NCBI GenBank assembly: GCA_014240255.1
Contig: JAAZXG010000006.1
Location: 1-48,955, forward strand
Origin: Methanobacteriota archaeon
GTDB taxonomy: Archaea; Thermoplasmatota; Poseidoniia; MGIII; CG-Epi1
DNA length: 48,955 nucleotides
Direction: 5' to 3'
Part shown: piece by piece, positions 1 through 9,322 of the stretch
Layout of the letters: each line of letters begins with the position of its first letter
How positions within the stretch are numbered: position 1 is the first letter of the stretch
Program-made: the position numbers and the translations under genes
Notes under the pieces: model-generated
Databases searched by the model: none
What the model was told of the DNA's origin: nothing
Seen by the model: the letters and a program-made list of their open reading frames with translations, nothing else

Positions 1-55
1 ACTGGACTGCTTCTAATATTGCAACTAGTGCGGACGGAGCAAGGTCTGTTTTTGC
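1..55. repeat. Exact 55-bp direct repeat of 625..679
   Basis: actggactgcttctaatattgcaactagtgcggacggagcaaggtctgtttttgc occurs at 1 and at 625; first mismatch c/t at 56/680. Confidence 0.9.
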
Positions 56-866
56 CGCCGATATGGATAATGATGGAGATATAGATATTCTCTCAGCCGC
101 ATATGGTGAAGCAGATGGAATAGCTTGGTATGAGAATGATGGGGCTGCAGATCCAAGTTGGACTGCCTCAGATATTGCAGATACTGATGGTGCACAATCG
201 GTTTTTGCCGCCGATATGGATAATGATGGCGATATGGATATACTTTCAGCCTCTCGAAATGATGATATAATCGCTTGGTATGAAAATAATGGGGCTGCAG
301 ATCCAAGTTGGACATCATCTAATATTGCAACCAGTGCAGATCAACCTCAATCTGTTTTTGCTGCAGATATGGATAATGATGGCGACATAGATATTATTTC
401 AGCGTCAGACGGGGATGATACAATAGCTTGGTATGAGAATGATGGTGCCTCGGACCCTAGTTGGTCTGCAGCGAATATTGATACTAATGCAGATGGTGCC
501 CAGGATGTCCATGTAGCTGACATGGACAATGATGGCGATTTGGATATTCTTTCAGCGTCAGCTAATGATAATACGATAGCATGGTATGAGAACCTAGGTG
601 ATACCGATGACGATGGCATTCTCGACTGGACTGCTTCTAATATTGCAACTAGTGCGGACGGAGCAAGGTCTGTTTTTGCTGCCGATCTAGATAATGATGG
701 TGACATAGATATTATTTCAGCGTCATATAGTGATAGTACAATAGCATGGTATGAGAATTCGGGTTCTGCAATTCCAGAGTTCTCCAATATCATGATGCCA
801 ATCGTCTCCGTTTTGGCTATAGTGGGTTTCAACTACAGACAAAGAAAAATCAATCTGGACGGATAA
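1..866 (+). CDS. FG-GAP/VCBS-repeat surface protein, 5' partial (frame open from nt 3), with C-terminal hydrophobic anchor
   Basis: Repeated 'ADMDNDGD-D-ISAS--D-TIAWYEN-GA-DPSW' units; frame open upstream of the listed ATG to the window edge; C-term IPEFSNIMMPIVSVLAIVGFNYRQRK. Confidence 0.85.
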   Translation, partial: WTASNIATSADGARSVFAADMDNDGDIDILSAAYGEADGIAWYENDGAADPSWTASDIADTDGAQSVFAADMDNDGDMDILSASRNDDIIAWYENNGAADPSWTSSNIATSADQPQSVFAADMDNDGDIDIISASDGDDTIAWYENDGASDPSWSAANIDTNADGAQDVHVADMDNDGDLDILSASANDNTIAWYENLGDTDDDGILDWTASNIATSADGARSVFAADLDNDGDIDIISASYSDSTIAWYENSGSAIPEFSNIMMPIVSVLAIVGFNYRQRKINLDG

Positions 867-1449
867 TTTCCCAAGCTTTTGTAAGAGAAGCATATTGCCT
901 TCCCCCAAGCCTTCCTAATGGATCCAATTTAGAGGGATCGGGCCTACCTCTTTCATCTAGAATGCCGTCGTCAATGTGAATTCTGACTACTTCGACTAGT
1001 AGCATATCTCCAGGACCATTTCCAACTTCAAGATGCCGATATAATTTGCCTTCTAAAGCAACTTTAGCATCTTTTAGCCTAGATGGTTTAACATCTGTTG
1101 ATTCAGACTTTTCTAGTCCGGCTATTTCGAACTCATCAATTTCAGGAGGTAGTTCAGCTGAGGTCTTGACCATCTTCTCAGAAAGTTCAACACTTGCTAG
1201 ATGGATTACACATTCTTCAGTGTCTAGTAGATTCTGTGTTGTGTCCTTCTGTTTTCCAGCCCGCCTCCCTATACCTAAAGAAACAATTGGTGGATTTGCC
1301 GAGACTCCACCATAAAATGAAAAAGGAGCTAAATTATCTACTCCATTCTTAGATCTCGTTGAAACCCAAGCTATTGGTCTAGGAATTAGTATTCTATAGA
1401 AAAAACTAGTAATTTCTTTTTGTTCAGTTTCAGATATGTTAAGTTCCAT
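850..1449 (-). CDS. Flavin reductase-like domain protein (DIM6/NTAB family)
   Basis: 'RPIAWVSTRSKNGVDNLAPFSFYGGVSANPPIVSLGIG' typical of the flavin reductase-like FMN-binding split barrel. Confidence 0.85.
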   Translation of the reverse strand: MELNISETEQKEITSFFYRILIPRPIAWVSTRSKNGVDNLAPFSFYGGVSANPPIVSLGIGRRAGKQKDTTQNLLDTEECVIHLASVELSEKMVKTSAELPPEIDEFEIAGLEKSESTDVKPSRLKDAKVALEGKLYRHLEVGNGPGDMLLVEVVRIHIDDGILDERGRPDPSKLDPLGRLGGRQYASLTKAWEIIRPD

Positions 1450-2223
1450 CTATTTGAATTCCGGTTCTCTTTTCTCGATAAAAGCTTTAATTCCTTCTAC
1501 AGCATCTCCACTATTTCCACTTTCACGATTTCTATCTCTTTCGATTTGTAGTTCTTCTTCTAAGGAAAGCGTATCAGAGTTAATCAACAGTTGTTTTGTT
1601 TCAGCGATTGCACTAATTGGGCCCTTTGATAGTTTTTTTGCCCATTCTAGGCTTTTTTCTTTTAAATACTCATCTTCGATAATCTCATGAACTAGCCCCC
1701 ATTCTAACATTTCACCAGAGTTTAATGTTTTTCCACCGAAGAACAGTGCTTGAGTTCGTCCTAAACCAATAAGTCTTGGTAACAGATATGTTGCACCTCC
1801 TGCGGGAACGAATCCTCTTTTGAAATGAGCACTTAACATTCGTGTTGATTTGCTTGCAATTCGGTAATCGCCCGCAAGAGCAATTCCTAAGGCCCCTCCA
1901 GCAATTATTCCATTTAAGGCATTTATGACTGGTTTTTTCATTCTCAAAATAGTAGTAAATGAAGAATGTATTTGATCAGTTAACTTATAGAATAATTCGC
2001 CAGCTTTTGGTAAGTGCTCAGCCATTTCATTTACATCACCTCCAGATGAAAAAGCACGCCCCTTTCCAGTAAGGATTACACATTTTACAGTTGAATCTGT
2101 AGCTGCTTTTTGAAGTTCTGAATTTAATTCTGTTGCCATTTCTAAGGTAATGGCGTTTAATTTTTCAGGACGGTTTAAGGTTATTATCCTAATATTATCG
2201 TTATTTTCGATTAAAATTGTCAT
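1450..2223 (-). CDS. Enoyl-CoA hydratase/isomerase family protein
   Basis: Crotonase fold motifs 'LNRPEKLNAIT', 'GKGRAFSSGGDVNEM', 'AGGALGIALAGDYRIAS'; start set at 2223 (ATGA overlap with upstream gene stop) rather than 2259. Confidence 0.88.
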   Translation of the reverse strand: MTILIENNDNIRIITLNRPEKLNAITLEMATELNSELQKAATDSTVKCVILTGKGRAFSSGGDVNEMAEHLPKAGELFYKLTDQIHSSFTTILRMKKPVINALNGIIAGGALGIALAGDYRIASKSTRMLSAHFKRGFVPAGGATYLLPRLIGLGRTQALFFGGKTLNSGEMLEWGLVHEIIEDEYLKEKSLEWAKKLSKGPISAIAETKQLLINSDTLSLEEELQIERDRNRESGNSGDAVEGIKAFIEKREPEFK

Positions 2224-3461
2224 TTTTTCCTCCGAAAAGTTATTACTGCCATTAGACAAAATATTATAGAAACAAAAGATAAAGACGGTGTGGATTCACT
2301 ATTATCTGATTTTATATCAGTTAAATTAACATTCATTAATGTCAAATTTTCTTTTTCACCTACTTGTAGTAATCTGTGATATTGCATAAAATTCCCATTT
2401 CTATTAATTGTAACAGTTTCTCCAGGTTGAATTATATCAATAATTCCATTTCCTGCAGTAGTATTGTAGGCAGCTCCCCACCCATTATTCATAACAGTTA
2501 CTGAGTTTGAGGTTTCATCGACAATTTCCAAATAACCTCCAAATAGTTTTAAATTTTCCCAAGCTAAATCATACATGAGTAATTCATTTACTAAGGCTTC
2601 ACGAATTGAACCATCTGGTAAAACTGGTGACCATTGCATTGTGTCCACTTCAACGATTACACTTACAGCAGTTCTAGCCCCATAACCCCATGCAATAGAT
2701 TCACCAGCACCACTAGGATCTCTATATGTTAAACCAGAGACGTTTGTAGCTTCGTTTAGAAAATGTTCATATAATTCCCAATCAGCAATAGGCACGGCAA
2801 ATTCACCAGTAATTTTCCACGGGAGAACTATGTCATTTGAACCAGTATGACCTGAGAAATAAACATACAAATTCATCCCCCTCATAAGGTCCATATTAGC
2901 CTGAGTTTCTATTTCACTGCCTTCACTTGGCCCTCTGTAGGTACCTGAGGCAGGACATGTTCCTCTTGTGTCGCTAGTGCCATACATTCCCCACATATAG
3001 GGATAATTTCGATTTAAATCTACACCATCCCAATTATTTCGACAGTCTTGAAAATACCCATCAGCGTTCATAACAGGCGTAACAACTAATCTTTTCCCTT
3101 CTAAATAGGTAGGATTGGCATTACTTCTTTCTAAAATGTCTTGTAAGAATAAGAAAGCAGCTTCAGCAGACATCCCTTCATTGCCATGATGTGATCCATC
3201 AACATACATAGTCGGTAAAGCTGCCAATTCATCTTCGCTTAATTCAGTGATATTAAGTGCAACATCCACAGAAAAAATCTCTAAATTCAATCCAGTACTG
3301 GATGCATGTTCCGAGTATATTGCAATATTAGGATATTGGCTAGCTAATTCTTGAGTATCTTCCTTCATTGAGTCATATGTGTGTAGGATTTCAACAGCTT
3401 CACTAGGTTGGGCCGTGAATGCCAAGAAAATGATTGTTAGCAATACAAGTATGTATTTCAC
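2220..3461 (-). CDS. M14 family zinc carboxypeptidase, secreted, with C-terminal PSLSF-TM-RRKK tail
   Basis: Signal peptide; 'DGSHHGNEGMSAEAAFLFL', 'DGVDLNRNYPYMWG', 'FSGHTGS', 'VIVEVDT'; GTG start. Confidence 0.88.
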   Translation of the reverse strand: MKYILVLLTIIFLAFTAQPSEAVEILHTYDSMKEDTQELASQYPNIAIYSEHASSTGLNLEIFSVDVALNITELSEDELAALPTMYVDGSHHGNEGMSAEAAFLFLQDILERSNANPTYLEGKRLVVTPVMNADGYFQDCRNNWDGVDLNRNYPYMWGMYGTSDTRGTCPASGTYRGPSEGSEIETQANMDLMRGMNLYVYFSGHTGSNDIVLPWKITGEFAVPIADWELYEHFLNEATNVSGLTYRDPSGAGESIAWGYGARTAVSVIVEVDTMQWSPVLPDGSIREALVNELLMYDLAWENLKLFGGYLEIVDETSNSVTVMNNGWGAAYNTTAGNGIIDIIQPGETVTINRNGNFMQYHRLLQVGEKENLTLMNVNLTDIKSDNSESTPSLSFVSIIFCLMAVITFRRKK

Positions 3462-3490
3462 TATTTGGAGATTAGTGGCCGTATCAAATA

Positions 3491-3507
3491 AGTTTATCTA
3501 CTAAACT
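3491..3507. promoter_or_regulatory. Inverted repeat AGTTTA-tctac-TAAACT in a divergent promoter region
   Basis: Perfect 6-bp arms; TTTATCTA lies about 26 nt upstream of the ATG at 3523. Confidence 0.4.
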
Positions 3508-3522
3508 GCAGTAGCGTAATCA

Positions 3523-3915
3523 ATGCAAAAATATTTTCATTTTTTGTTAGCATTTTTGGTTATCTCTATCCTAATTGCAGGGGAAAGTGAAGCAGAAAAC
3601 GAAACCAATGAAAACGAAACCAATGAAAACGAAACCAATGAAGATGAAACTAATGAAGATGAAAGCAATGAAGATGAAACAAATAAAACCTCATCTAACG
3701 ATAATGAAACTTCAGATAATAATGAGACTAAAGAACAATCTGGATTCTGTCCTACTGAAATAACTGATGAAAATAAAGATACAGTTGATGACGCTTGTAT
3801 AGTTCCATTAGATGAGTCTGAAGACACAAATTCTAAAGAAGAAGGATTATTGTCTTCATTATCTTTTTTTGCATCAATTTGTGCAATAGCAATAATCGCT
3901 TTCAGAAGAAGATAA
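3523..3915 (+). CDS. Small secreted acidic NET-repeat protein with C-terminal anchor
   Basis: Signal peptide, NETNENETNENETNEDETN low-complexity stretch with N-x-T sequons, C-term LLSSLSFFASICAIAIIAFRRR. Confidence 0.7.
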   Translation: MQKYFHFLLAFLVISILIAGESEAENETNENETNENETNEDETNEDESNEDETNKTSSNDNETSDNNETKEQSGFCPTEITDENKDTVDDACIVPLDESEDTNSKEEGLLSSLSFFASICAIAIIAFRRR

Positions 3916-3945
3916 ACACTTTAGTCTGCCATCAATAGCCATTCA

Positions 3946-4680
3946 ATGTCTGGTTTACTTGATGGTAAAATTGCAATCGTCACTGGAGGCTCCAAAGGTA
4001 TTGGCTACAGTATAGCTGAGCGCTTTACGAATGAAGGAGCTAAAGTCATAATTTGTAGCAGGAACAAATCAGAATTATCAGAAGCTGCAGCTAAAATTGG
4101 TTGTGAATCCTACCAATTAGATGTAAGTGATTCAAAAGGCGTTAAATCAATGGTTGAATGGTTCTCCAAAAAGCACGGGCAATTGGATATTTTAGTGAAT
4201 AATGCAGGATTAATTCGTCCAGGAAGAATAAGTGACACAACAGAAGAGGATTGGGATCTTCAGATAAATGTTAACTTGAAAGGACCGTTTCTTATGAGTA
4301 ATATATTTCTGCCACATATGAATGAAGGTAGTTCTATTCTCAACATATCTTCTACAGTTGGTTTGAGGGCAATGAGAGGGGCTGTAGCTTACTGCGCATC
4401 CAAAGGAGGGGTTGTTAATCTCACAAAAGCTATGGCTTTAGATTTAGCTGGAAAAATAAGAGTAAATTGCATTTGTCCAGCAGTTGTTGATACTCCTATG
4501 GTAGATGAAAGAGTTCAGGCTGGTAATATTTCAAGAGAACTCTTGGATAATGTTCAACCAATAGGTAGAATGGGAAAACCTGAAGAGATTGCAGCTATGG
4601 CGTTACATCTTTGTGGACCTGAAGCTGAATGGACAACAGGTTCAATTATTACAGTTGATGGCGGTCAGACTGCTGCTTAG
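3946..4680 (+). CDS. SDR family NAD(P)-dependent oxidoreductase (FabG-like)
   Basis: TGGSKGIG, NNAG, YCASKGG, C-term 'SIITVDGGQTA'. Confidence 0.92.
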   Translation: MSGLLDGKIAIVTGGSKGIGYSIAERFTNEGAKVIICSRNKSELSEAAAKIGCESYQLDVSDSKGVKSMVEWFSKKHGQLDILVNNAGLIRPGRISDTTEEDWDLQINVNLKGPFLMSNIFLPHMNEGSSILNISSTVGLRAMRGAVAYCASKGGVVNLTKAMALDLAGKIRVNCICPAVVDTPMVDERVQAGNISRELLDNVQPIGRMGKPEEIAAMALHLCGPEAEWTTGSIITVDGGQTAA

Positions 4681-4705
4681 ATATAGCCAAGTCTATTGAT
4701 TTACA

Positions 4706-4990
4706 GTGAATTATTACGACATTTTAGGTGTTGAAGAGGATGCAGATTCAGAATCTATAAAGAAAGCTTACAAGAAATTAGCTAAGAAATTCCATCCAGA
4801 TTTAAATCCAAATGACATAGAATCAGCTGAAGAAAAATTTAAAAAAATAAATGAAGCTTATCATGTTTTAATTGATGATGATGAAAGGGTCAAGTATGAT
4901 CAGCATGGCTCAGAATATGTGCCACGTAAAGCTCCAGATTGGCGTCCTGCAAACTATTGGACATACAATACATGGGATTACATACGATGA
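4706..4990 (+). CDS. J-domain (DnaJ-like) protein, short
   Basis: [33 protein letters not shown] with HPD motif; GTG start. Confidence 0.9.
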   Translation: MNYYDILGVEEDADSESIKKAYKKLAKKFHPDLNPNDIESAEEKFKKINEAYHVLIDDDERVKYDQHGSEYVPRKAPDWRPANYWTYNTWDYIR

Positions 4991-6513
4991 GTGAAGAAAT
5001 TCCGGTTGTATCTGATGAAGTGTACGAAAGAAGATGGATAATTCTTGCCTTAATGAGTTTGAGTTTAATTATTGTAATTTTGAACAATGTAACTTTGAAC
5101 GTCGCTCTTCCTGAACTTTCCCAAGATTTGAATGCAGATAACACCGATCTTCAATGGATGGTTGATGCCTATGCTCTTGTTTTTGGCGGAACTCTTCTTG
5201 TAATGGGTGCTATTGGTGACCGTTTTGGACGTAAGCCAGCGCTACAATTAGGTTTGATTATTGTTGCTTTGACTTCTGGTGCAACAGCAATGTATGCTTC
5301 TACGTCGGAACATGTAATTTTTGCACGCGCAGTAATGGGGCTTGGGGCTGCACTTGTAATGCCTGCAACCTTATCGGTTGTAGTAGTTGTATTTCCTTCT
5401 GAAGAAAGAGGAAAGGCAGTTGGTATTTGGGCAGCTATGGCTGGTGCTGGAGCTCCAATCGGACTCATTGTCGGTGGTTGGTCAGTAGAGAATTATGGTT
5501 GGGAAATGGTTTTTTGGATAAATGTCCCTGTTATTTTGGTAGCATTAATTCTAGGTCTTTTCTTAGTTCCGAATTCAAAGGATAGTCAAAAACGTCCTTT
5601 GGATTTAGTAGGATCCTTTCTATCAATAGGTGCGTTTTCATCCATACTTTATGCAATTATTGAAGCACCAAATTTAGGTTGGACAAGTCCTGAAACACTT
5701 GGAATTGCAGGCCTTGGTTTAGTTCTCACTTTTTGTTTCATTAAATGGGAAAGAAGTACTGAAAATCCTATGCTGCCAATTAATCTTTTCAGTAATATGG
5801 GCTTCACAATGGGTTTGATTGCAATTTCATTAGCATTCTTTGTAATGTTTTCATTTATGTTTACTCAAATGTTACACTTTCAACTTGTAAGAGGTCATAC
5901 AGCTTTGGAAGCTGCTATTCGTTTTATTCCACTTCCAATGGGGTTGATGCCAGCCGCAGCCAATAGTGACAAATTAGTTGCTAAATTTGGAAATAATAAT
6001 GTTGTTGCCCTTGGTTTAACTTTAGTTTGTACTGGAATGTTATTGTTCACGACTGTAGAAGTTGGTACTGAATATCTTAGAATCGCATTAACCTTTTTCA
6101 TTCTTGGACTTGGAATGGGCCTAACTATGGCACCTTCAACTACACTGGTTATGGATTCTATTCCAGAAGATAAAGCAGGTGTTGGAAGTGCTACTAATGA
6201 TGCTAGTAGAGAAGTAGGAGGTGCTCTTGGAATTGCTATTGGTGGCAGTGTTCTGAATGAGATATATCAAAATAATCTAGTAGTTCCTAAAAGTTTAGAG
6301 GCTTATTCTCCGATTGCAACAGAATCATTCCCTGCAGCTATGAGAATTGGCAATCAATTAATTGGGCAAGGCAATATGCAAGGTTCGGAATTAATTGCTA
6401 ATGCACGTTTGGCTTTCATGGATGGGATGGTAGGTACTGCTATGGTATCGGCAGGAGTGGCTCTCATTACAGCAGTACTCGTTAAATTCTACATGCCTGG
6501 AAAAACAAAATAA
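4987..6513 (+). CDS. MFS transporter, DHA2/EmrB-QacA-like (multiple TM)
   Basis: '[53 protein letters not shown]'; ATGA overlap with the J-domain gene stop. Confidence 0.88.
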   Translation: MSEEIPVVSDEVYERRWIILALMSLSLIIVILNNVTLNVALPELSQDLNADNTDLQWMVDAYALVFGGTLLVMGAIGDRFGRKPALQLGLIIVALTSGATAMYASTSEHVIFARAVMGLGAALVMPATLSVVVVVFPSEERGKAVGIWAAMAGAGAPIGLIVGGWSVENYGWEMVFWINVPVILVALILGLFLVPNSKDSQKRPLDLVGSFLSIGAFSSILYAIIEAPNLGWTSPETLGIAGLGLVLTFCFIKWERSTENPMLPINLFSNMGFTMGLIAISLAFFVMFSFMFTQMLHFQLVRGHTALEAAIRFIPLPMGLMPAAANSDKLVAKFGNNNVVALGLTLVCTGMLLFTTVEVGTEYLRIALTFFILGLGMGLTMAPSTTLVMDSIPEDKAGVGSATNDASREVGGALGIAIGGSVLNEIYQNNLVVPKSLEAYSPIATESFPAAMRIGNQLIGQGNMQGSELIANARLAFMDGMVGTAMVSAGVALITAVLVKFYMPGKTK

Positions 6514-6526
6514 TTTTTTAGAAGAA

Positions 6527-6647
6527 TGGTCCGTCCTCCCAGATTCGAACCGGGGACCTGTCGGTAACTGCGGCCTCCCGTACTAACGGGTTAAAGAGGG
6601 TAAGACCCCTACAGCCGACCGCTCTGACCAGGCTGAGCTAAGGACGG
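6527..6647 (-). tRNA. tRNA-Tyr(GTA), encoded CCA, with 43-nt intron (6566..6608) after position 37
   Basis: CCGTCCT/AGGACGG acceptor with C1:G72, D-arm GCTC/GAGC, anticodon stem GTCGG/CCGAC, loop CTGTAG^A, T-arm CCCGG/CTGGG; BHB reconstructed by hand. Confidence 0.93.
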
Positions 6648-6659
6648 TATTTCTCGCAT

Positions 6660-7997
6660 TTAGTGACCACTATTTGTTGCTTCTTCTTCTAAATCATCAA
6701 AATCGTTGACTTTCAATTCTAAATTAGCATATTTTCTCCCGTATTCCAGAATTTTAACTATGAAGGCTAGACAAAGAACAATCATTAGAACGATAAGTGC
6801 ATAAGCAGTATATTCCCATTTTTGCAAGACTACAGTAGCTATACTATTCCAGAGGCCATGCATTACAATTCCAAAAACATAGGCTAATCCGACATACTTG
6901 GCCATTGGTCTTTCCATTTGGTTAGCATATGCAACAGCGTATCCCACTGCAGCAGGACCAACAGCATGTAGAACCGTAGAACCAATTCCTCTTAGAAATG
7001 CATTTATTGTCCATGCATCAGAACCATGCCATATCAATATGAAAAGTTCGTAAAGCATGTTTTCGATTATTGCGAATCCCATTCCACAGGCCACTCCGTA
7101 AAGTACTCCTTCATAGGGAGTTCTCAATCTTTTCATTACAAATAGAAGCCCTATTGGTTTCAACAACTCTTCAACTATCGGTGCAACAATCGAAACTAAA
7201 ATAAATTCAGGTCTTCCAAAAGCGACATTATCATCTAAGAGCGCATTTTGATTCACGTCAAGTAATCTAGCACCTATATCGTTCAGAAGACTAGCTGGTA
7301 ATGTTGAAAACATCCCCCAAGCTAATGCAATTAGAACTAATCTTTGAGGCTCAGGCGAGGTTATAGTTCTTGAATAGATGTAACTAACCCATATTAATCC
7401 TGGAAAAGAAAAGGCTACTAAGAATGCGATTGGGAAAAGATAAAGGAATGGTCCCCTTTCACCCAATACTGCAATTCCTAATGCTAAAGACATTAAGAAT
7501 CCAAAGAATATAGTTCCTGAATTAGGCAATTGTAATTCTTGTTTTTCAAATGATCCAAGTTTCTTTGTTATTGTTTTTTCAAGTTGAGCATCATCTTTCC
7601 AATTCAAATTCTCTTTCTCCTCTGATTTATTATAGTGTAAATTTCCGGTTTTTGCACTGTACTGTCCAGGATAAGTTGGGCGGTATTGTTGATTTTCAGA
7701 AGAGTTTTCGTTTCTTTCTACTTGTCTAGTATAGGGTTTACTATTAACTGAAACATATCTTATTGGAGCTGGTTTTCTTTGTAATATTGCTGCAGTGGTT
7801 AGCCCTCCAGCTGTTATCAGAATGATTATCAAGAGTCCTAAAAAGGGTATTTCAGGAAGAGTCATTGGTCTTCCATCATCCATGGTGATTGGGCCAACAA
7901 GGTAGAGATATGCTAATTGCCCTCCCATAATTAGAAGCATATTTGCCATTATCAATCCATAAATTCGGAATATGGCTCTATATTTCATAAAAGTCAC
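6660..7997 (-). CDS. PrsW-type glutamic intramembrane protease family protein
   Basis: 'PIVEELLKPIGLLF', 'GMGFAIIENMLY', 'HAVGPAAVGYAVAY', 'GIVMHGLWNS' in multi-TM context. Confidence 0.75.
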   Translation of the reverse strand: MTFMKYRAIFRIYGLIMANMLLIMGGQLAYLYLVGPITMDDGRPMTLPEIPFLGLLIIILITAGGLTTAAILQRKPAPIRYVSVNSKPYTRQVERNENSSENQQYRPTYPGQYSAKTGNLHYNKSEEKENLNWKDDAQLEKTITKKLGSFEKQELQLPNSGTIFFGFLMSLALGIAVLGERGPFLYLFPIAFLVAFSFPGLIWVSYIYSRTITSPEPQRLVLIALAWGMFSTLPASLLNDIGARLLDVNQNALLDDNVAFGRPEFILVSIVAPIVEELLKPIGLLFVMKRLRTPYEGVLYGVACGMGFAIIENMLYELFILIWHGSDAWTINAFLRGIGSTVLHAVGPAAVGYAVAYANQMERPMAKYVGLAYVFGIVMHGLWNSIATVVLQKWEYTAYALIVLMIVLCLAFIVKILEYGRKYANLELKVNDFDDLEEEATNSGH

Positions 7998-8010
7998 TAG
8001 AGTTCTACGT

Positions 8011-8964
8011 TTAAGTTAATTGCTTTATTGCCAATATACATTTTTGTTTAGCCATCTCAGTAATAGCTTCAGAATCACCTTTTCCATTATATCCTGCGGC
8101 ACCCGGATGCCCTCCCGAAGAACCTCCGTTAATTTCAGTAATTTCCTCTAAAATCGTTGTTAAATTAAATCCTTTAGAAACTATTCGATTGGAAGCTCTT
8201 GTAGATAATCTCATTTCTCCTTTTTTATTCTCAGAAGCTACTAATGCAATATCTGCACCCAATACAATCATTAGTCTTGCAGAACCCGATTCAAATGAAT
8301 TAACAACACTATTAGCAATGATCCATTTTCCTTCCTGCATCCACTTCATTCTTTGTGCAGCTTTTAGGAATGTTGTTTTCTGAATTAAGGGTCTCTCACT
8401 ATCTAAAATATTGATTACATCTTGCGGATCAGCACCAGTATTACAAAGTTCACTTGCAATATTGAATGTTTCTCCATTAGCATGTCTAAATTGCCCAGTA
8501 TCTGTATAAATTCCACACATTAGTATAGTTGCATATTCGTTGGTAAGTTTTAATTCTAATTCCTCAATAATTTCAAAAACAATTTCAGCAGTACTTGTTT
8601 TTTGAGGTAAATGGATTATTTCAGTTCCTTCAGGCCATTTTCCCATTCTAGTGTGATGATCTATTACTACAATGTTATTTGTATCTGGAAGAGGTCCACA
8701 ATGTTCAGGATTGGGGCTATCCAAAGCAATTACCGTTCCATCCCATTTTCTAGGAGGTTTTTCCATTATTTCACAGTTAGCCACACTTGCTATTTTTTGT
8801 CCATGAGAACTTATTCCGTCTGAAGCACAAATGGTTGAGTTTTCGAGAACCGAGTTAAGTGCTACAGCAGATGAGATTGCATCGACATCGGCATGATGGT
8901 GAACTAAAAGTAATAATTTATCTTTTAAATTAGCCTTAACTTTATCATTTAGAAGATTTGTCAT
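8011..8964 (-). CDS. DHH family phosphoesterase (RecJ-like)
   Basis: 'LLLVHHHADVDAISSAVAL', 'VVIDHHTRMG', 'GGSSGGHPGAAGYNG' (DHHA1). Confidence 0.9.
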   Translation of the reverse strand: MTNLLNDKVKANLKDKLLLLVHHHADVDAISSAVALNSVLENSTICASDGISSHGQKIASVANCEIMEKPPRKWDGTVIALDSPNPEHCGPLPDTNNIVVIDHHTRMGKWPEGTEIIHLPQKTSTAEIVFEIIEELELKLTNEYATILMCGIYTDTGQFRHANGETFNIASELCNTGADPQDVINILDSERPLIQKTTFLKAAQRMKWMQEGKWIIANSVVNSFESGSARLMIVLGADIALVASENKKGEMRLSTRASNRIVSKGFNLTTILEEITEINGGSSGGHPGAAGYNGKGDSEAITEMAKQKCILAIKQLT

Positions 8965-9322
8965 TGTTTTCCTGAATACTCTGTAAAACGGGTTCTAATT
9001 TAGCTTGCATTTCAGCAATTTCAACATTCATTTTCTCAATTTGGTTTTTTAGACTATTATTACGAATTTCCATTCTTTCTTTTTCATCGTTCAAATCTTT
9101 AACTAATATTGTATTATCATCAATTTTCTTCATTACTGAACCAATAGCTCTGTAGAGCGTAGCATCATTATCAATGTCTTCAATTTCCTCTAGCGTTCGT
9201 TTGGTTTCTCCAATAGTCATGTCCATTTGTGAAACTTGTTGAGATAAATTTTGTATTTGTTGTTGCATTTGTCTAAATAAATTCACCTGTTCTTGCACAT
9301 TTTCGGGTGTAATTTCACTCAT
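8945..9322 (-). CDS. pfdB: Prefoldin beta subunit
   Basis: Coiled-coil sequence plus position in the superoperon after pcc1. Confidence 0.85.
   Translation of the reverse strand: MSEITPENVQEQVNLFRQMQQQIQNLSQQVSQMDMTIGETKRTLEEIEDIDNDATLYRAIGSVMKKIDDNTILVKDLNDEKERMEIRNNSLKNQIEKMNVEIAEMQAKLEPVLQSIQENNDKSSK

Noticed and set aside
25-318. Minus-strand ORF 25..318 and 347..832 opposite the VCBS gene
   Set aside because: Antisense shadows of the periodic coding repeats; compositions are low-complexity with no domain.
3598-3690. 15-bp tandem units as a possible CRISPR or regulatory repeat
   Set aside because: In-frame coding repeat with no spacers; explained by low-complexity protein sequence.
3575-3763. 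+1-frame ORF MKTKPMKTKPMKMK...
   Set aside because: Out-of-frame translation of the NET repeat DNA; the signal-peptide frame is the credible gene.
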